From Pseudomonadota bacterium (lineage in GTDB: Bacteria > Pseudomonadota > Gammaproteobacteria > Burkholderiales > Burkholderiaceae_C), in assembly GCA_023442945.1 (NCBI GenBank), contig JAEZWW010000055.1, positions 1 through 28,345 of the forward strand: a stretch of 28,345 bases of DNA. The letters run 5' to 3'. A model generated the notes under the pieces. That model saw only the letters and a program-made list of their open reading frames with translations, was not told the origin of the DNA and made no database searches. Position 1 is the first letter of the stretch. Each line of letters opens with the position of its first letter. Positions 16,628-23,634 of the stretch are shown here, piece after piece. Made by a program: the position numbers and the translations under genes.

Positions 16628-17119
16628 ATGACCCCCACTGCCCTGCCCGATCTCACCCTCACCACCCTCGCGGGCGACGCCGTGCCCTTGCGCCAATGGG
16701 CCGGCCAAGTCCTGCTGGTGGTCAACACCGCCAGCGCCTGCGGCTTCACCCCGCAGCTGGCCGGGTTGCAGGCGCTGCAGCAGCGCTACGGCCCGCAAGG
16801 CTTCACCGTCATCGGCTTTCCGTGCAACCAGTTCGGCCACCAGGAGCCCGGCAGCGCCGACGAGATCGGCGCCTTCTGCACCGCGCGCTTCAGCGTCGAC
16901 TTTCCGCTGATGGTCAAGACCGACGTCAACGGCCCCGCTGCCCACCCGCTCTACGTCTGGCTCAAGCGCGCGGCGCCCGGTGTGCTCGGCACCGAGGCCA
17001 TCAAGTGGAACTTCACCAAGTTCCTGGTCGGCCGCGACGGCCAGGTGCTGCGCCGCTACGCCCCGCGCGACCGGCCTGAAGCGCTGGCGCCGGACATCGA
17101 AGCCGCGCTCGCGGCGTGA
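16628..17119 (+). CDS. Glutathione peroxidase family (thiol peroxidase)
   Basis: 163 residues, typical of bacterial GPx/BtuE proteins. It reduces hydrogen and lipid peroxides, in bacteria mostly with thioredoxin. The peroxidatic Cys38 sits in NTASACGFTPQ, Cys66 in IGFPCNQFGHQEPG (with the conserved Gln nearby), and the Trp-Asn pair in KWNFTKFLVG. No Sec codon is present. There is no signal peptide, so it is cytoplasmic. The start MTPTALPDLTL fits the family; in-frame upstream codons are unlike coding sequence. It is divergent from the receiver-like gene and is followed 46 bp later by the broken small gene. Confidence 0.93.
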   Translation: MTPTALPDLTLTTLAGDAVPLRQWAGQVLLVVNTASACGFTPQLAGLQALQQRYGPQGFTVIGFPCNQFGHQEPGSADEIGAFCTARFSVDFPLMVKTDVNGPAAHPLYVWLKRAAPGVLGTEAIKWNFTKFLVGRDGQVLRRYAPRDRPEALAPDIEAALAA

Positions 17120-17165
17120 GGCCAGCGCGCGCCAGCCGTCTGCTGCACTGTCTACACTGGCCGTC

Positions 17166-17681
17166 ATGGGCCCCAGAACCGGCAAGCAAATCGCCGTCGC
17201 CATAACCCCGCGCGACGAGCGCGACTTTCTGGCGTTCTTGCGCACCACGGCGGACGTGCAGATTCTGGCGTTGGACAGCCCGTCGCCCGACGCCGTCTGG
17301 CTGGACCAGTTCCCGCCCCGGCGGACCCAAGACAGGTTGAGCCGGTCTTTCGCACTCTGGAACAAGGCGTTCCCGTGGCAACCCGAGGTGCAGGTGCGCG
17401 CGTACGACACCGGTATTCTCAATTCGATGTACGCGACGATCATCGAGTACTCAAGGCACCCATTCTCTCCATGGGCGCCCGATTGGGGCCGGCTGTACTG
17501 GGGACGGCGAATGTCCCCAGAGCGCTCTGACGGCACCACCAATGAGCAGTTCGCTCCCTGGTGGTACGAGGTGGAGCGCTAGGTCAAGACCCATTCCCAC
17601 CACCGCGAAGGCAAAAAAGACGCCGCCGTGCACTACCTGCCCTGGGCGTGGTGGCGGTACGGCAAGTGGGGGTTGGGCTGA
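17166..17681 (+). pseudogene. Small hypothetical gene interrupted by an in-frame TAG
   Basis: From ATG 17166 the frame encodes 138 residues rich in aromatics (SRSFALWNKAFPWQPEVQ, APDWGRLYWGRRMSPERSDG, APWWYEVER) up to TAG at 17580-17582. The same frame then continues for 32 codons of similar character (VKTHSHHREGKKDAAVHYLP, then WAWWRYGKWGLG) to TGA 17679-17681. Proteins of this kind that I recall from polymorphic-toxin neighbourhoods end with a similar W-xx-V-[KR]-x-H...Y-LP-W block, so the TAG looks like a nonsense mutation of a ~170-residue protein. No biochemical function is known to me. Alternatives are a functional shortened protein, a base-calling error, or suppression. Neighbours give no functional hint. 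Confidence 0.6.
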
Positions 17682-17817
17682 AGGTTCGGCCGGCATCGAC
17701 GAGGCGACGTTCGGGCGAGCGCAAGCCAATCGCCAGTCAGGCAATTTGCCAGCGCTGACGGCAGCCATTGCGCTGCATATCGGCGTGCCACGCACCGCCG
17801 AACACACCACCCCAATT

Positions 17818-17874
17818 TCAAACGATTTCGGCCTCTGGCCCTACAGCCACTTGCGCGGCCAGCTATTATTTTTG
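17818..17874 (-). repeat. Interspersed repeat, copy R4, supplying the glcF stop codon
   Basis: On the minus strand it reads AAAATAATAGCTGGCCGCGC, then AAGTGGCTGTAGGGCCAGAG and GCCGAAATCG. The TAA of glcF (17866-17868) lies inside the repeat's leading AAATAATAG block. CTGGCC and GGCCAG can pair across a ~15 nt loop. Confidence 0.85.
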
Positions 17875-19104
17875 CAGCGCTTCGTCCAGCAACTCGATCC
17901 AGTGGCGCACCGGCACGTCGGTGCCGGACTGCAAGTGGGTGATGCAGCCGATGTTGGCCGACAGCACGGCGCTGGGGCGGTCGGCCTGGCGTTCGCCCAG
18001 CAGGTGGCCGAGCTTGCGGTCGCGCAAGCGGGTGGACAGCTCGGGCTGCAGCACCGAATAGGTGCCGGCCGACCCGCAGCACAGGTGCGGCTCGGCCGCG
18101 GCGGGGCGCAAGTCAAAGCCGAGCGCGCGCAGCTGCTGCTCCAGCGTGGGGCCCAGGCGCTGGCCGTGCTGCAGCGTGCAGGGCGCGTGCCAGGCCAGCG
18201 CGCCGGCCGGCGCCTTCACGCGCGGGGCGAGCGTGGGGACGATGTCCGGCAGCAGCTCGCACACATCGCGCGCCAGGGCCGACACCTTGGCGGCCTTGTC
18301 GGCGTAGCGGGCGTCGTCCTTCAGCAAATGGCCATAGTCCTTGACCAGCACGCCGCAGCCCGAGGCGTTGACGACGATGGCCTCGACGCTGCCGGCGCTG
18401 ATGTGCGGCCACCAGGCGTCGATGTTGGCGCGCATCTGCGCGCGGCCGCCTTCGGCATCGGCCAGGTGGAACTTGACCGCACCGCAGCAGCCCTGCCCGC
18501 GCGCCAGCACACACTGGATGCCGGCGGCGTCCAGCACGCGCGCGGTCGCGCTGTTGATGTTGGGCGCCATCGACGGCTGCACGCAGCCTTCCAGCAGCAG
18601 CACCTTGCGCACGTGTTGGCGCTTGGGCCAGGCGCCGGGGTCGCGCCGCGGCGGCACCTTGGCCTGCAGCTTGGCCGGCAAGAAGCCGCGCACCGACTGG
18701 CCCAGGCGCATGGCCGGGCCGAACAGCGGTGAACTGAGCCCCTGGCGCAGCCAGCGGCGCTCGCGCGCCTCGTCCGCCGGGCGCGGCACCTTGCGCTCCA
18801 CCACCTCGCGGCCGATGTCGACCAGCCGGCCGTACTGCACGCCGCTGGGGCAAGTCGTTTCGCAGTTGCGGCAGGTCAGGCAACGGTCCAGGTGCAGTTG
18901 CGTGTCGCGCGTGGGCGTTTCGCCTTCCAGCACCTGCTTGATCAGGTAGATGCGCCCACGCGGGCCGTCCAGCTCGTCGCCCAGCAGCTGGTACGTCGGG
19001 CAGGTGGCGGTGCAAAAACCGCAGTGCACGCACTTGCGCAGAATGGCCTCGGCCTCGCGCCCTTCGGGCGTGCCGACAAATTCGGGGGCCAGGTTGGTTT
19101 GCAT
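17866..19104 (-). CDS. glcF: Glycolate oxidase iron-sulfur subunit GlcF
   Basis: 412 residues. It is the electron-transfer subunit of glycolate oxidase (GlcDEF), which oxidises glycolate to glyoxylate at the inner membrane. Two [4Fe-4S] motifs are complete: Cys25, 28, 31, 35 (CVHCGFCTATCP) and Cys75, 78, 81, 85 (CLTCRNCETTCP). Two CCG-type cysteine clusters follow (GQGCCGAVKFH, PHLCCGSAGTY), as in heterodisulfide-reductase-like subunits. Its ATG overlaps the glcE stop by one base (TGATG), so the two are translationally coupled. The stop codon is provided by the adjacent interspersed repeat, and the last residues (LLDEALQK) are close to the expected family end. Confidence 0.95.
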   Translation of the reverse strand: MQTNLAPEFVGTPEGREAEAILRKCVHCGFCTATCPTYQLLGDELDGPRGRIYLIKQVLEGETPTRDTQLHLDRCLTCRNCETTCPSGVQYGRLVDIGREVVERKVPRPADEARERRWLRQGLSSPLFGPAMRLGQSVRGFLPAKLQAKVPPRRDPGAWPKRQHVRKVLLLEGCVQPSMAPNINSATARVLDAAGIQCVLARGQGCCGAVKFHLADAEGGRAQMRANIDAWWPHISAGSVEAIVVNASGCGVLVKDYGHLLKDDARYADKAAKVSALARDVCELLPDIVPTLAPRVKAPAGALAWHAPCTLQHGQRLGPTLEQQLRALGFDLRPAAAEPHLCCGSAGTYSVLQPELSTRLRDRKLGHLLGERQADRPSAVLSANIGCITHLQSGTDVPVRHWIELLDEALQK

Positions 19105-20174
19105 CAGAAATCCGTGGACAAACGGCCGGGCGAAAACACCCCGGCCGGGTCAAACGCCGCCTTCAGCTGCGCCTGGATGCGCGCCATGGCGGGCGCCAGC
19201 GGCGTGAACACCGGCACGCGGCCGTCGCCGCCGCGCACCAACGTGGCGTGGCCGCCGGCGCGGGCGCAGGCTTCGCGCACGGCGGGCGCGGCGTCGGGCG
19301 GCAGGCGCAGCCAGCGCTGCGCGCCGTGCCATTCGACCAGCGTCGGCCCCAGGTTGAGCGGGCTGGCGGTGTCGGGCACGCTGGCGCGCCACAGCGCCTC
19401 ACCCTGCGCCAGGCGGAAGAAGGGCAACGACTGGTCGCGCAGCGCAGTCCACTGGCGGCTGGCGCGGTCGGCCTCCAGCTCTTGCCCGCCCATGGTCTTG
19501 CGCGCCGACGCGATGGCGGCCTGGGCGCCGCGCAGGCGCACGGCCAAGTGGCCGCCGGCCCAGCAGCTGGCGTTCAGCGGCAGGGGCTGGCCACCCCAGC
19601 GGTTGAGCTGCTGGCGCGCGCTGGTCTCCGACAACTCAAACAGCAGCGTGCATTCGGCCGGCGCCACGGGCAGCACCTTCAGGCTGACTTCGGTGATCAC
19701 GCCCAGCGTGCCCATGGAGCCCGCCATCAAGCGGCTGACGTCGTAGCCGGCCACGTTCTTCATCACCTGGCCGCCGTAGGTCAGCACCTCGCCCTTGCCG
19801 TTGACCAGCTGCACGCCCAGCACGTAGTCGCGCAGCGCGCCCACGCTGGCGCGCGCCGGGCCGGACAAGCCCGCAGCCACCGCGCCGCCGATGGTGCTGC
19901 CCGTGCCGTAGCGCGGCGGCTCAAAGGCGAGGGCCTGGTTCGACTCGGCCAGCAGCGCCTCCAGCTCGCGCAGGCGGGTGCCGGCGCGCACGGTGACGAC
20001 CAGCTCGCTCGGCTCGTAACTGACCACGCCGGCCAGCGGCCGCGTGTCCAGCAGCTCGCCGTGCAGCGTCTGCCCGTAAAAGTCCTTGGTGCCGCCACCG
20101 CGCACGCGCAAGGGCCGCGCGCGTTCGACGGCCTTGCGCACTTTGTCGACGATGGCTTGCAACTCTGGGGACAT
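19104..20174 (-). CDS. glcE: Glycolate oxidase FAD-binding subunit GlcE
   Basis: 356 residues, an FAD-binding subunit related to the N-terminal part of GlcD (PCMH-type FAD domain). Visible blocks are RVRGGGTKDFYG near residue 22, SYEPSELVVTVRAGTRLREL, FEPPRYGTGSTIGGAVAAGL, VMKNVAGYDVSRLMAGSMGT and GVITEVSLKVLP. The C-terminal end FDPAGVFSPGRLSTDF is typical. The start MSPELQAIVDKVRKAV at 20174 is chosen because upstream in-frame codons are unlike coding sequence. In most operons glcD precedes glcE; here the upstream neighbour on the same strand is the ammonium-transport operon, 260 bp away, and no glcD is in the window. Confidence 0.94.
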   Translation of the reverse strand: MSPELQAIVDKVRKAVERARPLRVRGGGTKDFYGQTLHGELLDTRPLAGVVSYEPSELVVTVRAGTRLRELEALLAESNQALAFEPPRYGTGSTIGGAVAAGLSGPARASVGALRDYVLGVQLVNGKGEVLTYGGQVMKNVAGYDVSRLMAGSMGTLGVITEVSLKVLPVAPAECTLLFELSETSARQQLNRWGGQPLPLNASCWAGGHLAVRLRGAQAAIASARKTMGGQELEADRASRQWTALRDQSLPFFRLAQGEALWRASVPDTASPLNLGPTLVEWHGAQRWLRLPPDAAPAVREACARAGGHATLVRGGDGRVPVFTPLAPAMARIQAQLKAAFDPAGVFSPGRLSTDF

Positions 20175-20281
20175 CAAGCGATGGTAATGCCTGCGCGGGC
20201 CGCGCCAGTCGGGCGAACCAGCCGTTACGCGGGCGCCTGCGCACTGCCACGCGGGGCGAGCCAGTGGGCAGTTGCATCTGA

Positions 20282-20338
20282 TTTGATAGCTGCCCGCGCA
20301 ATGGGCTGTAGGGCCAGAGGTCGAATTCCCATCAAAAC
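20282..20338 (+). repeat. Interspersed repeat, copy R5
   Basis: Reads TTTGATAGCTGCCCGCGCA, then GGGCTGTAGGGCCAGAGGTC, and ATCAAAACGG at the tail. It lies between the glcE start and the amt stop, with its tail toward the latter. Confidence 0.85.
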
Positions 20339-20360
20339 GGCATCCCCGCCGCACCACGCA

Positions 20361-20398
20361 CAAGGCCCACGCCGGTGGGCGCGGGCCTGGTCTTTTTC
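20361..20398. terminator. GC-rich hairpin downstream of the ammonium transporter gene
   Basis: GGCCC-A-CGCC / GGCG-C-GGGCC with a 4 nt loop, about 35 bp after the amt stop. The T-run (TCTTTTTC) is on the plus-strand side, so it is canonical for rightward transcripts only. For the leftward amt mRNA it would be a hairpin without a U-tract. Confidence 0.4.
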
Positions 20399-20433
20399 AC
20401 CCGGCCGACCACGCGGGGCCTGCCGGGTGGCGC

Positions 20434-22077
20434 TCACCGGTTGTACGCCGTCTCCCCATGGCTGGAGATGTCCAGGCCCTGGCGTTCCTGCTCTTCGGTC
20501 ACGCGCAGGCCGATGGTCATGTCCACCAGCTTGTAGAGCACGACCGACACCACGCCCGACCAGACGATGGTGAACAGCACGCTCTTGGTCTGGATCCACA
20601 CCTGCGCGGCCATGCTGAAGTTGTCCGGCGTCAGGCCACCCGTGCCGCCCAGGGCCGGCGCGGCGAACACGCCGGTCAGGATGGCGCCGATGATGCCGCC
20701 CACGCCGTGCACGCCGAACACGTCGAACGCGTCGTCGCACTTCAGCAGGCGCTTCAGGCCGCCCACGCCCCAGATGCACACGAAGCCGGCAATCGCGCCG
20801 ATGACGATGGCGCCCATCGGGCCGACGAAGCCGGCCGCAGGCGTCACCGCCACCAAGCCTGCCACCGCGCCCGAGGCGCCACCCAGCATCGATGCCTTGC
20901 CCTTGTGGATGGCCTCGCCCGCCGACCAGGCCAGCGTGGCGGCCGCCGTGGCCAGCACGGTGTTGATGAAGGCCAGCGCCGCGGCGCCGTTGGCGGCACC
21001 GGCCGAACCGGCGTTGAAGCCGAACCAGCCCACCCACAGCAGCGACGCGCCCACCATGGTCAGCGTCAGGCTGTGCGGGGTGAAGGCTTCGCGGCCCCAG
21101 CCCAGGCGCTTGCCGACCATGTACGCGCCCACCAGGCCGGCGATACCGGCGTTGATGTGCACCACGGTGCCGCCGGCAAAGTCCAGCGCGCCGTCCTTGG
21201 CCAGCAGGCCACCGCCCCACACGATGTGGGCCATGGGCACGTAGCTCAGCGTGAACCACAGCGCGGCAAAGACCAGCACGGCGGCGAAGCGGATGCGTTC
21301 GGCAAAGCTGCCAACGATCAGCGCCACGGTGATGGCGGCGAACGTGCCCTGGAAGGCGATGAAGACGTATTCCGGCACCGTGGCGAGGCCGCCAAAGGTG
21401 TCGGGCCGCACGCCTTTCAAAAACAGCTTGTCGAAGCCGCCAAAGAAGTTGCCTTCGCCGCTGAAGGCCAGGCTGTAGCCGTAGGCCGCCCACAGCACGC
21501 TGATCAGCGAAAACACCACGAACACCTGCATCAGCACGCTGAGCATGTTCTTGCTGCGCGCCAGGCCGCCGTAGAACAGCGCCAGGCCGGGCACGATCAT
21601 CAGGATGACCAGCAGCGTGGACGTGAGCATCCACGCCGTGTCGCCGCTGTCGAGCTTGGGCGCGGGCGTGGCGGCGGCTGCCGCAGCGGCCAGCGTCATC
21701 GCGACGGCGCGCGCCTCGTCCGGGTTGCCGGCTTGCGCCGACGCTTCGGGCTTGAACAGCACGACCGCGTCGTCCGCCACGCCGGCGGCCTTCAGCACGG
21801 CTTGCACGGCTTCGGCGCGCTGCTTGGCCAGCACGGCGTTGGCGGCGGCGTCGCCCGTGGTGTCGGTGAAGCCCGACAGCTGCACCTTGGCGCCCGCGTG
21901 CGCCTTCAGGTAATCGGCCACGGCGCGCACGGCGGCTTGGCCTTCGGCGCCGACGTCGGCCTTGCCGGTGTCGAACAGCACCTTGGCGGCCGGGAAGTCG
22001 CCCGCAGCGTCCGCTGCGAAGGCCGGCGCGGCCAGGAAGCTGAGCGCCAGCAGAAGAAGGGTGATCAGTCGTTTCAT
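20434..22077 (-). CDS. Ammonium transporter with an N-terminal OmpA-like periplasmic domain
   Basis: 547 residues. Order of parts: signal peptide (MKRLITLLLLALSFLAAPAFA, cleavage near 21); OmpA-like domain at about 28-128; Ala/Pro linker; then an 11-helix Amt channel from about 145. The OmpA-like part has VLFDTGKADV, LSGFTDTTGDAAAN and LAKQRAEAV, keeping the peptidoglycan-contacting Asp72 and Arg87 positions. The channel carries DTAWMLTSTLLVILMIVPGL, FYGGLARSKNMLS, the pore histidines in VVHINAGIAG and FGVHGVGGI, and ends ERQGLDISSHGETAYNR as Amt C-termini do. AmtB has a periplasmic N-terminus, so the extra domain would lie at the cell wall. It follows glnK by 23 nt and belongs to a nitrogen-regulated operon. 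Betaproteobacterial Amt proteins usually have only an Ala/Pro-rich stretch in this place, as I recall. Confidence 0.93.
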   Translation of the reverse strand: MKRLITLLLLALSFLAAPAFAADAAGDFPAAKVLFDTGKADVGAEGQAAVRAVADYLKAHAGAKVQLSGFTDTTGDAAANAVLAKQRAEAVQAVLKAAGVADDAVVLFKPEASAQAGNPDEARAVAMTLAAAAAAATPAPKLDSGDTAWMLTSTLLVILMIVPGLALFYGGLARSKNMLSVLMQVFVVFSLISVLWAAYGYSLAFSGEGNFFGGFDKLFLKGVRPDTFGGLATVPEYVFIAFQGTFAAITVALIVGSFAERIRFAAVLVFAALWFTLSYVPMAHIVWGGGLLAKDGALDFAGGTVVHINAGIAGLVGAYMVGKRLGWGREAFTPHSLTLTMVGASLLWVGWFGFNAGSAGAANGAAALAFINTVLATAAATLAWSAGEAIHKGKASMLGGASGAVAGLVAVTPAAGFVGPMGAIVIGAIAGFVCIWGVGGLKRLLKCDDAFDVFGVHGVGGIIGAILTGVFAAPALGGTGGLTPDNFSMAAQVWIQTKSVLFTIVWSGVVSVVLYKLVDMTIGLRVTEEQERQGLDISSHGETAYNR

Positions 22078-22100
22078 GGTGGTGGACTTTCTGCGGGGCT

Positions 22101-22439
22101 TCAGATCGCGGCGCTGCCGGTTTCGCCGGTGCGGATGCGGATGACCTGTTCCAGGTCGGCGACAAAAATCTTGCCGTCGCCGATCTTCCCGGTGCGCGCG
22201 GCGCCTTCGATGGCTTCGATCACGCGCTCGGCCAGCGCGTCGTCCACGGCGATGTCCAGCTTGACCTTGGGCAGGAAGTCGACGACGTATTCCGCGCCGC
22301 GGTACAGCTCGGTGTGGCCCTTCTGGCGACCGAAGCCCTTGACTTCGGACACGGTGATGCCTTGCACGCCCAGGGTGGACAGCGCTTCGCGCACTTCGTC
22401 CAGCTTGAACGGCTTGATGACGGCGGTGATAAGTTTCAT
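22101..22439 (-). CDS. glnK: PII nitrogen-regulatory protein GlnK
   Basis: 112 residues, the exact PII length. This trimeric cytoplasmic signal protein binds ATP/ADP and 2-oxoglutarate and, when de-uridylylated, plugs the Amt channel. The N-terminus MKLITAVIKPFKLDEVREAL is diagnostic. Tyr51, the uridylylation site, lies in the T-loop (RGAEYVVDFLPK). The B-loop reads GAARTGKIGDGKIF and the C-terminal IRTGETG is present. GAGAAG is placed to serve as ribosome site 6 nt before ATG. It is named GlnK rather than GlnB because of its position directly before the ammonium transporter. The short spacer to the upstream porin gene is nearly all one interspersed repeat. Confidence 0.96.
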   Translation of the reverse strand: MKLITAVIKPFKLDEVREALSTLGVQGITVSEVKGFGRQKGHTELYRGAEYVVDFLPKVKLDIAVDDALAERVIEAIEGAARTGKIGDGKIFVADLEQVIRIRTGETGSAAI

Positions 22440-22449
22440 GATGCTTCTC

Positions 22450-22505
22450 TTTTGATAGCTGTTCGCGCAGATGTTGGTAGGACCAGCGGCCGATTTGGCT
22501 TAAAA
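22450..22505 (+). repeat. Interspersed repeat, copy R6, inside the torF-glnK-amt operon
   Basis: Plus strand reads TTTTGATAGCTGTTCGCGCA, then GGTAGGACCAGCGGCCGATT and TGGCTTAAAAG. It fills almost the entire 60 bp spacer between the porin stop and the glnK start. The porin stop TAA (22500-22502) lies inside its tail. Confidence 0.85.
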
Positions 22506-23288
22506 GTTGTACTTCAGCCCCACCACCACGCCGGTGCGCCCGGTGAAGCGCCCGCTGGGCGTGGCGTAGAGCGCCTTGTCGGCGTTGGTGCCCTGCACGC
22601 CGGCGCTGGCGACCAGGCCGTTGCCGAAGTCCTTGTTCACCGTCAGCGCATAGTCGGTGTACGCATATGCGCTGCTGTGGCGCACCCACTGGCGGCCGAC
22701 GTGCGGCACTACCGACCAGCCGTCGCCCAGATCGAACGTGGCCGACAGGTCCAGGTAGCCGCTGTGCTTGCTGTCGGCAAAGCCGAACAGGTTGGTCAGC
22801 GCGTGCGAATACTTCAGCGTCAGCACGTTCCAGGTCAGCGCGCCGTACACCTCGGTCGTGTTGGGGCTGACGCCCAGGCGGTGGCGCGGGTAGTGGTAGT
22901 GCAGCACGCCCACGTCGTAGCCCAGCGGCCCGGCCGTGCCCTTGTAGCCGCCGTACAGGTCCCATTCGACTGGCGCGTCGCCGCCGGCGTCCTTGATCCA
23001 TTGGATAGAGGTGAGCCAGGTGCCGACGTAAAAGCCGCTGGCGTGGCTGTAGTCGGCACCGGCGCTGATGGCGGGCTTGAGCCGGCTTTGCGAGATGCCG
23101 CGGTAGCGGTAGTCGCTGGTCACGGCGGCGTTGAACGCGAACGTGTGCTCCGGCGTTGGTGCGGCTTCCGGCGCAGGGGCAGCGGGAGCAGCCGCCGGCG
23201 CGGCGGTCTGCGCCAACGCGCCGGTGCAGCAGGCCAGCAGCGCGGCAGCAAAGGCCAAGGGGTGCAGGCGCAGGCGATGGGGGGTCAT
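22500..23288 (-). CDS. TorF-family putative porin
   Basis: 262 residues. Signal peptide (MTPHRLRLHPLAFAAALLAC, cleavage near ALA at 26), a ~20-residue Ala/Pro linker, then an outer-membrane beta-barrel of alternating aromatic strands. The opening NAAVTSDYRYRGISQSRLKP is the hallmark of the TorF / Gcw_chp family (TIGR02001), and the protein ends VVVGLKYNF with the C-terminal Phe of outer-membrane proteins. Other strands include HASGFYVGTWLTSIQW and WDLYGGYKGTAG. GGAGGA at 23294-23299 lies 5 nt before the ATG. It is first in the operon with glnK and amt, directly behind a sigma-54 promoter, so it probably lets ammonium or small nitrogen compounds cross the outer membrane (inference). Confidence 0.9.
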   Translation of the reverse strand: MTPHRLRLHPLAFAAALLACCTGALAQTAAPAAAPAAPAPEAAPTPEHTFAFNAAVTSDYRYRGISQSRLKPAISAGADYSHASGFYVGTWLTSIQWIKDAGGDAPVEWDLYGGYKGTAGPLGYDVGVLHYHYPRHRLGVSPNTTEVYGALTWNVLTLKYSHALTNLFGFADSKHSGYLDLSATFDLGDGWSVVPHVGRQWVRHSSAYAYTDYALTVNKDFGNGLVASAGVQGTNADKALYATPSGRFTGRTGVVVGLKYNF

Positions 23289-23331
23289 GGGCTTCCTCCG
23301 AGGGGTTGTGTCAATCCGTCCCCAAGGTCAA

Positions 23332-23347
23332 AGCACAGACCGTGCCA
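23332..23347 (-). promoter_or_regulatory. Sigma-54 (-24/-12) promoter for torF-glnK-amt
   Basis: Minus strand reads TTGGCACGGTCTGTGCTTTG. Against the consensus TGGCACG-N4-TTGCW it has an exact -24 block and one mismatch in the -12 block (GTGCT), with the required GG-N10-GC spacing. It lies 44 bp upstream of the porin start codon. Predicted transcription start is near 23321. Confidence 0.88.
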
Positions 23348-23442
23348 AGCGTTCAAATAGCCCCAAAGCGCACGTCCAACTGCCCGCCAACGCGCCGCGC
23401 GCACTGCGACCACGCCCCGCCAGCGCCGCCGACCTGGGCTGC

Positions 23443-23457
23443 GCACCGCCGTGGTGC
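23443..23457 (-). promoter_or_regulatory. NtrC-type binding site 1
   Basis: GCACC-N5-GGTGC, an exact match to the core NtrC dyad. Its centre is about 104 bp upstream of the -24 element, a usual distance for an enhancer acting by looping. Confidence 0.78.
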
Positions 23458-23489
23458 CGACGGCGTGCTCCCCCCACCATCGGCGCCGC

Positions 23490-23504
23490 GCACCAAGTTG
23501 GGGC
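23490..23504 (-). promoter_or_regulatory. NtrC-type binding site 2 (one mismatch)
   Basis: GCACC-N5-GGGGC, centre 47 bp upstream of site 1. Paired strong and weak NtrC sites are common at glnA- and amt-type promoters and permit oligomer formation. Confidence 0.55.
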
Positions 23505-23634
23505 CTGAAGCGTGCGCGCCACCGGGTGCGCACTGCTGCACAGGCACGCGCATCCGCTGAAGCAGCGCACCGCCGCGGCGCCCGTTTTGGCCCGATGATG
23601 TTCACCCGCCCCGCCACCACAGGAACACCACGCC

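Larger units (their letters stand above)
23289..23634. other. 346 bp divergent regulatory interval between the torF-like gene and comM
   Basis: No gene seen. The left half holds the sigma-54 promoter and ribosome site for the leftward operon; the middle holds two NtrC-type dyads. The right ~100 bp should contain the comM promoter, but no clear sigma-70 hexamers are visible. GTGCGC-N10-GCGCAC (23512-23533) is a further imperfect dyad of unknown use. Confidence 0.7.

Noticed and set aside
20434..22077. The OmpA-Amt fusion as a frameshift or assembly artefact
   Set aside because: The frame is continuous without stop, composition is uniform, the signal peptide sits before the OmpA-like part, and the linker is of a kind normal for this family's N-terminus.
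20458..22455. A 665-codon plus-strand open frame opposite the ammonium transporter and glnK
   Set aside because: Its composition (Gly, His, Gln, Arg) is typical of an antisense shadow; the minus-strand proteins match strong families along their entire lengths.
22078..23001. Extension of the amt frame upstream of 22077
   Set aside because: The longer frame overlaps glnK and the porin in another frame and has no coding character; the signal peptide at 22077 fixes the start.
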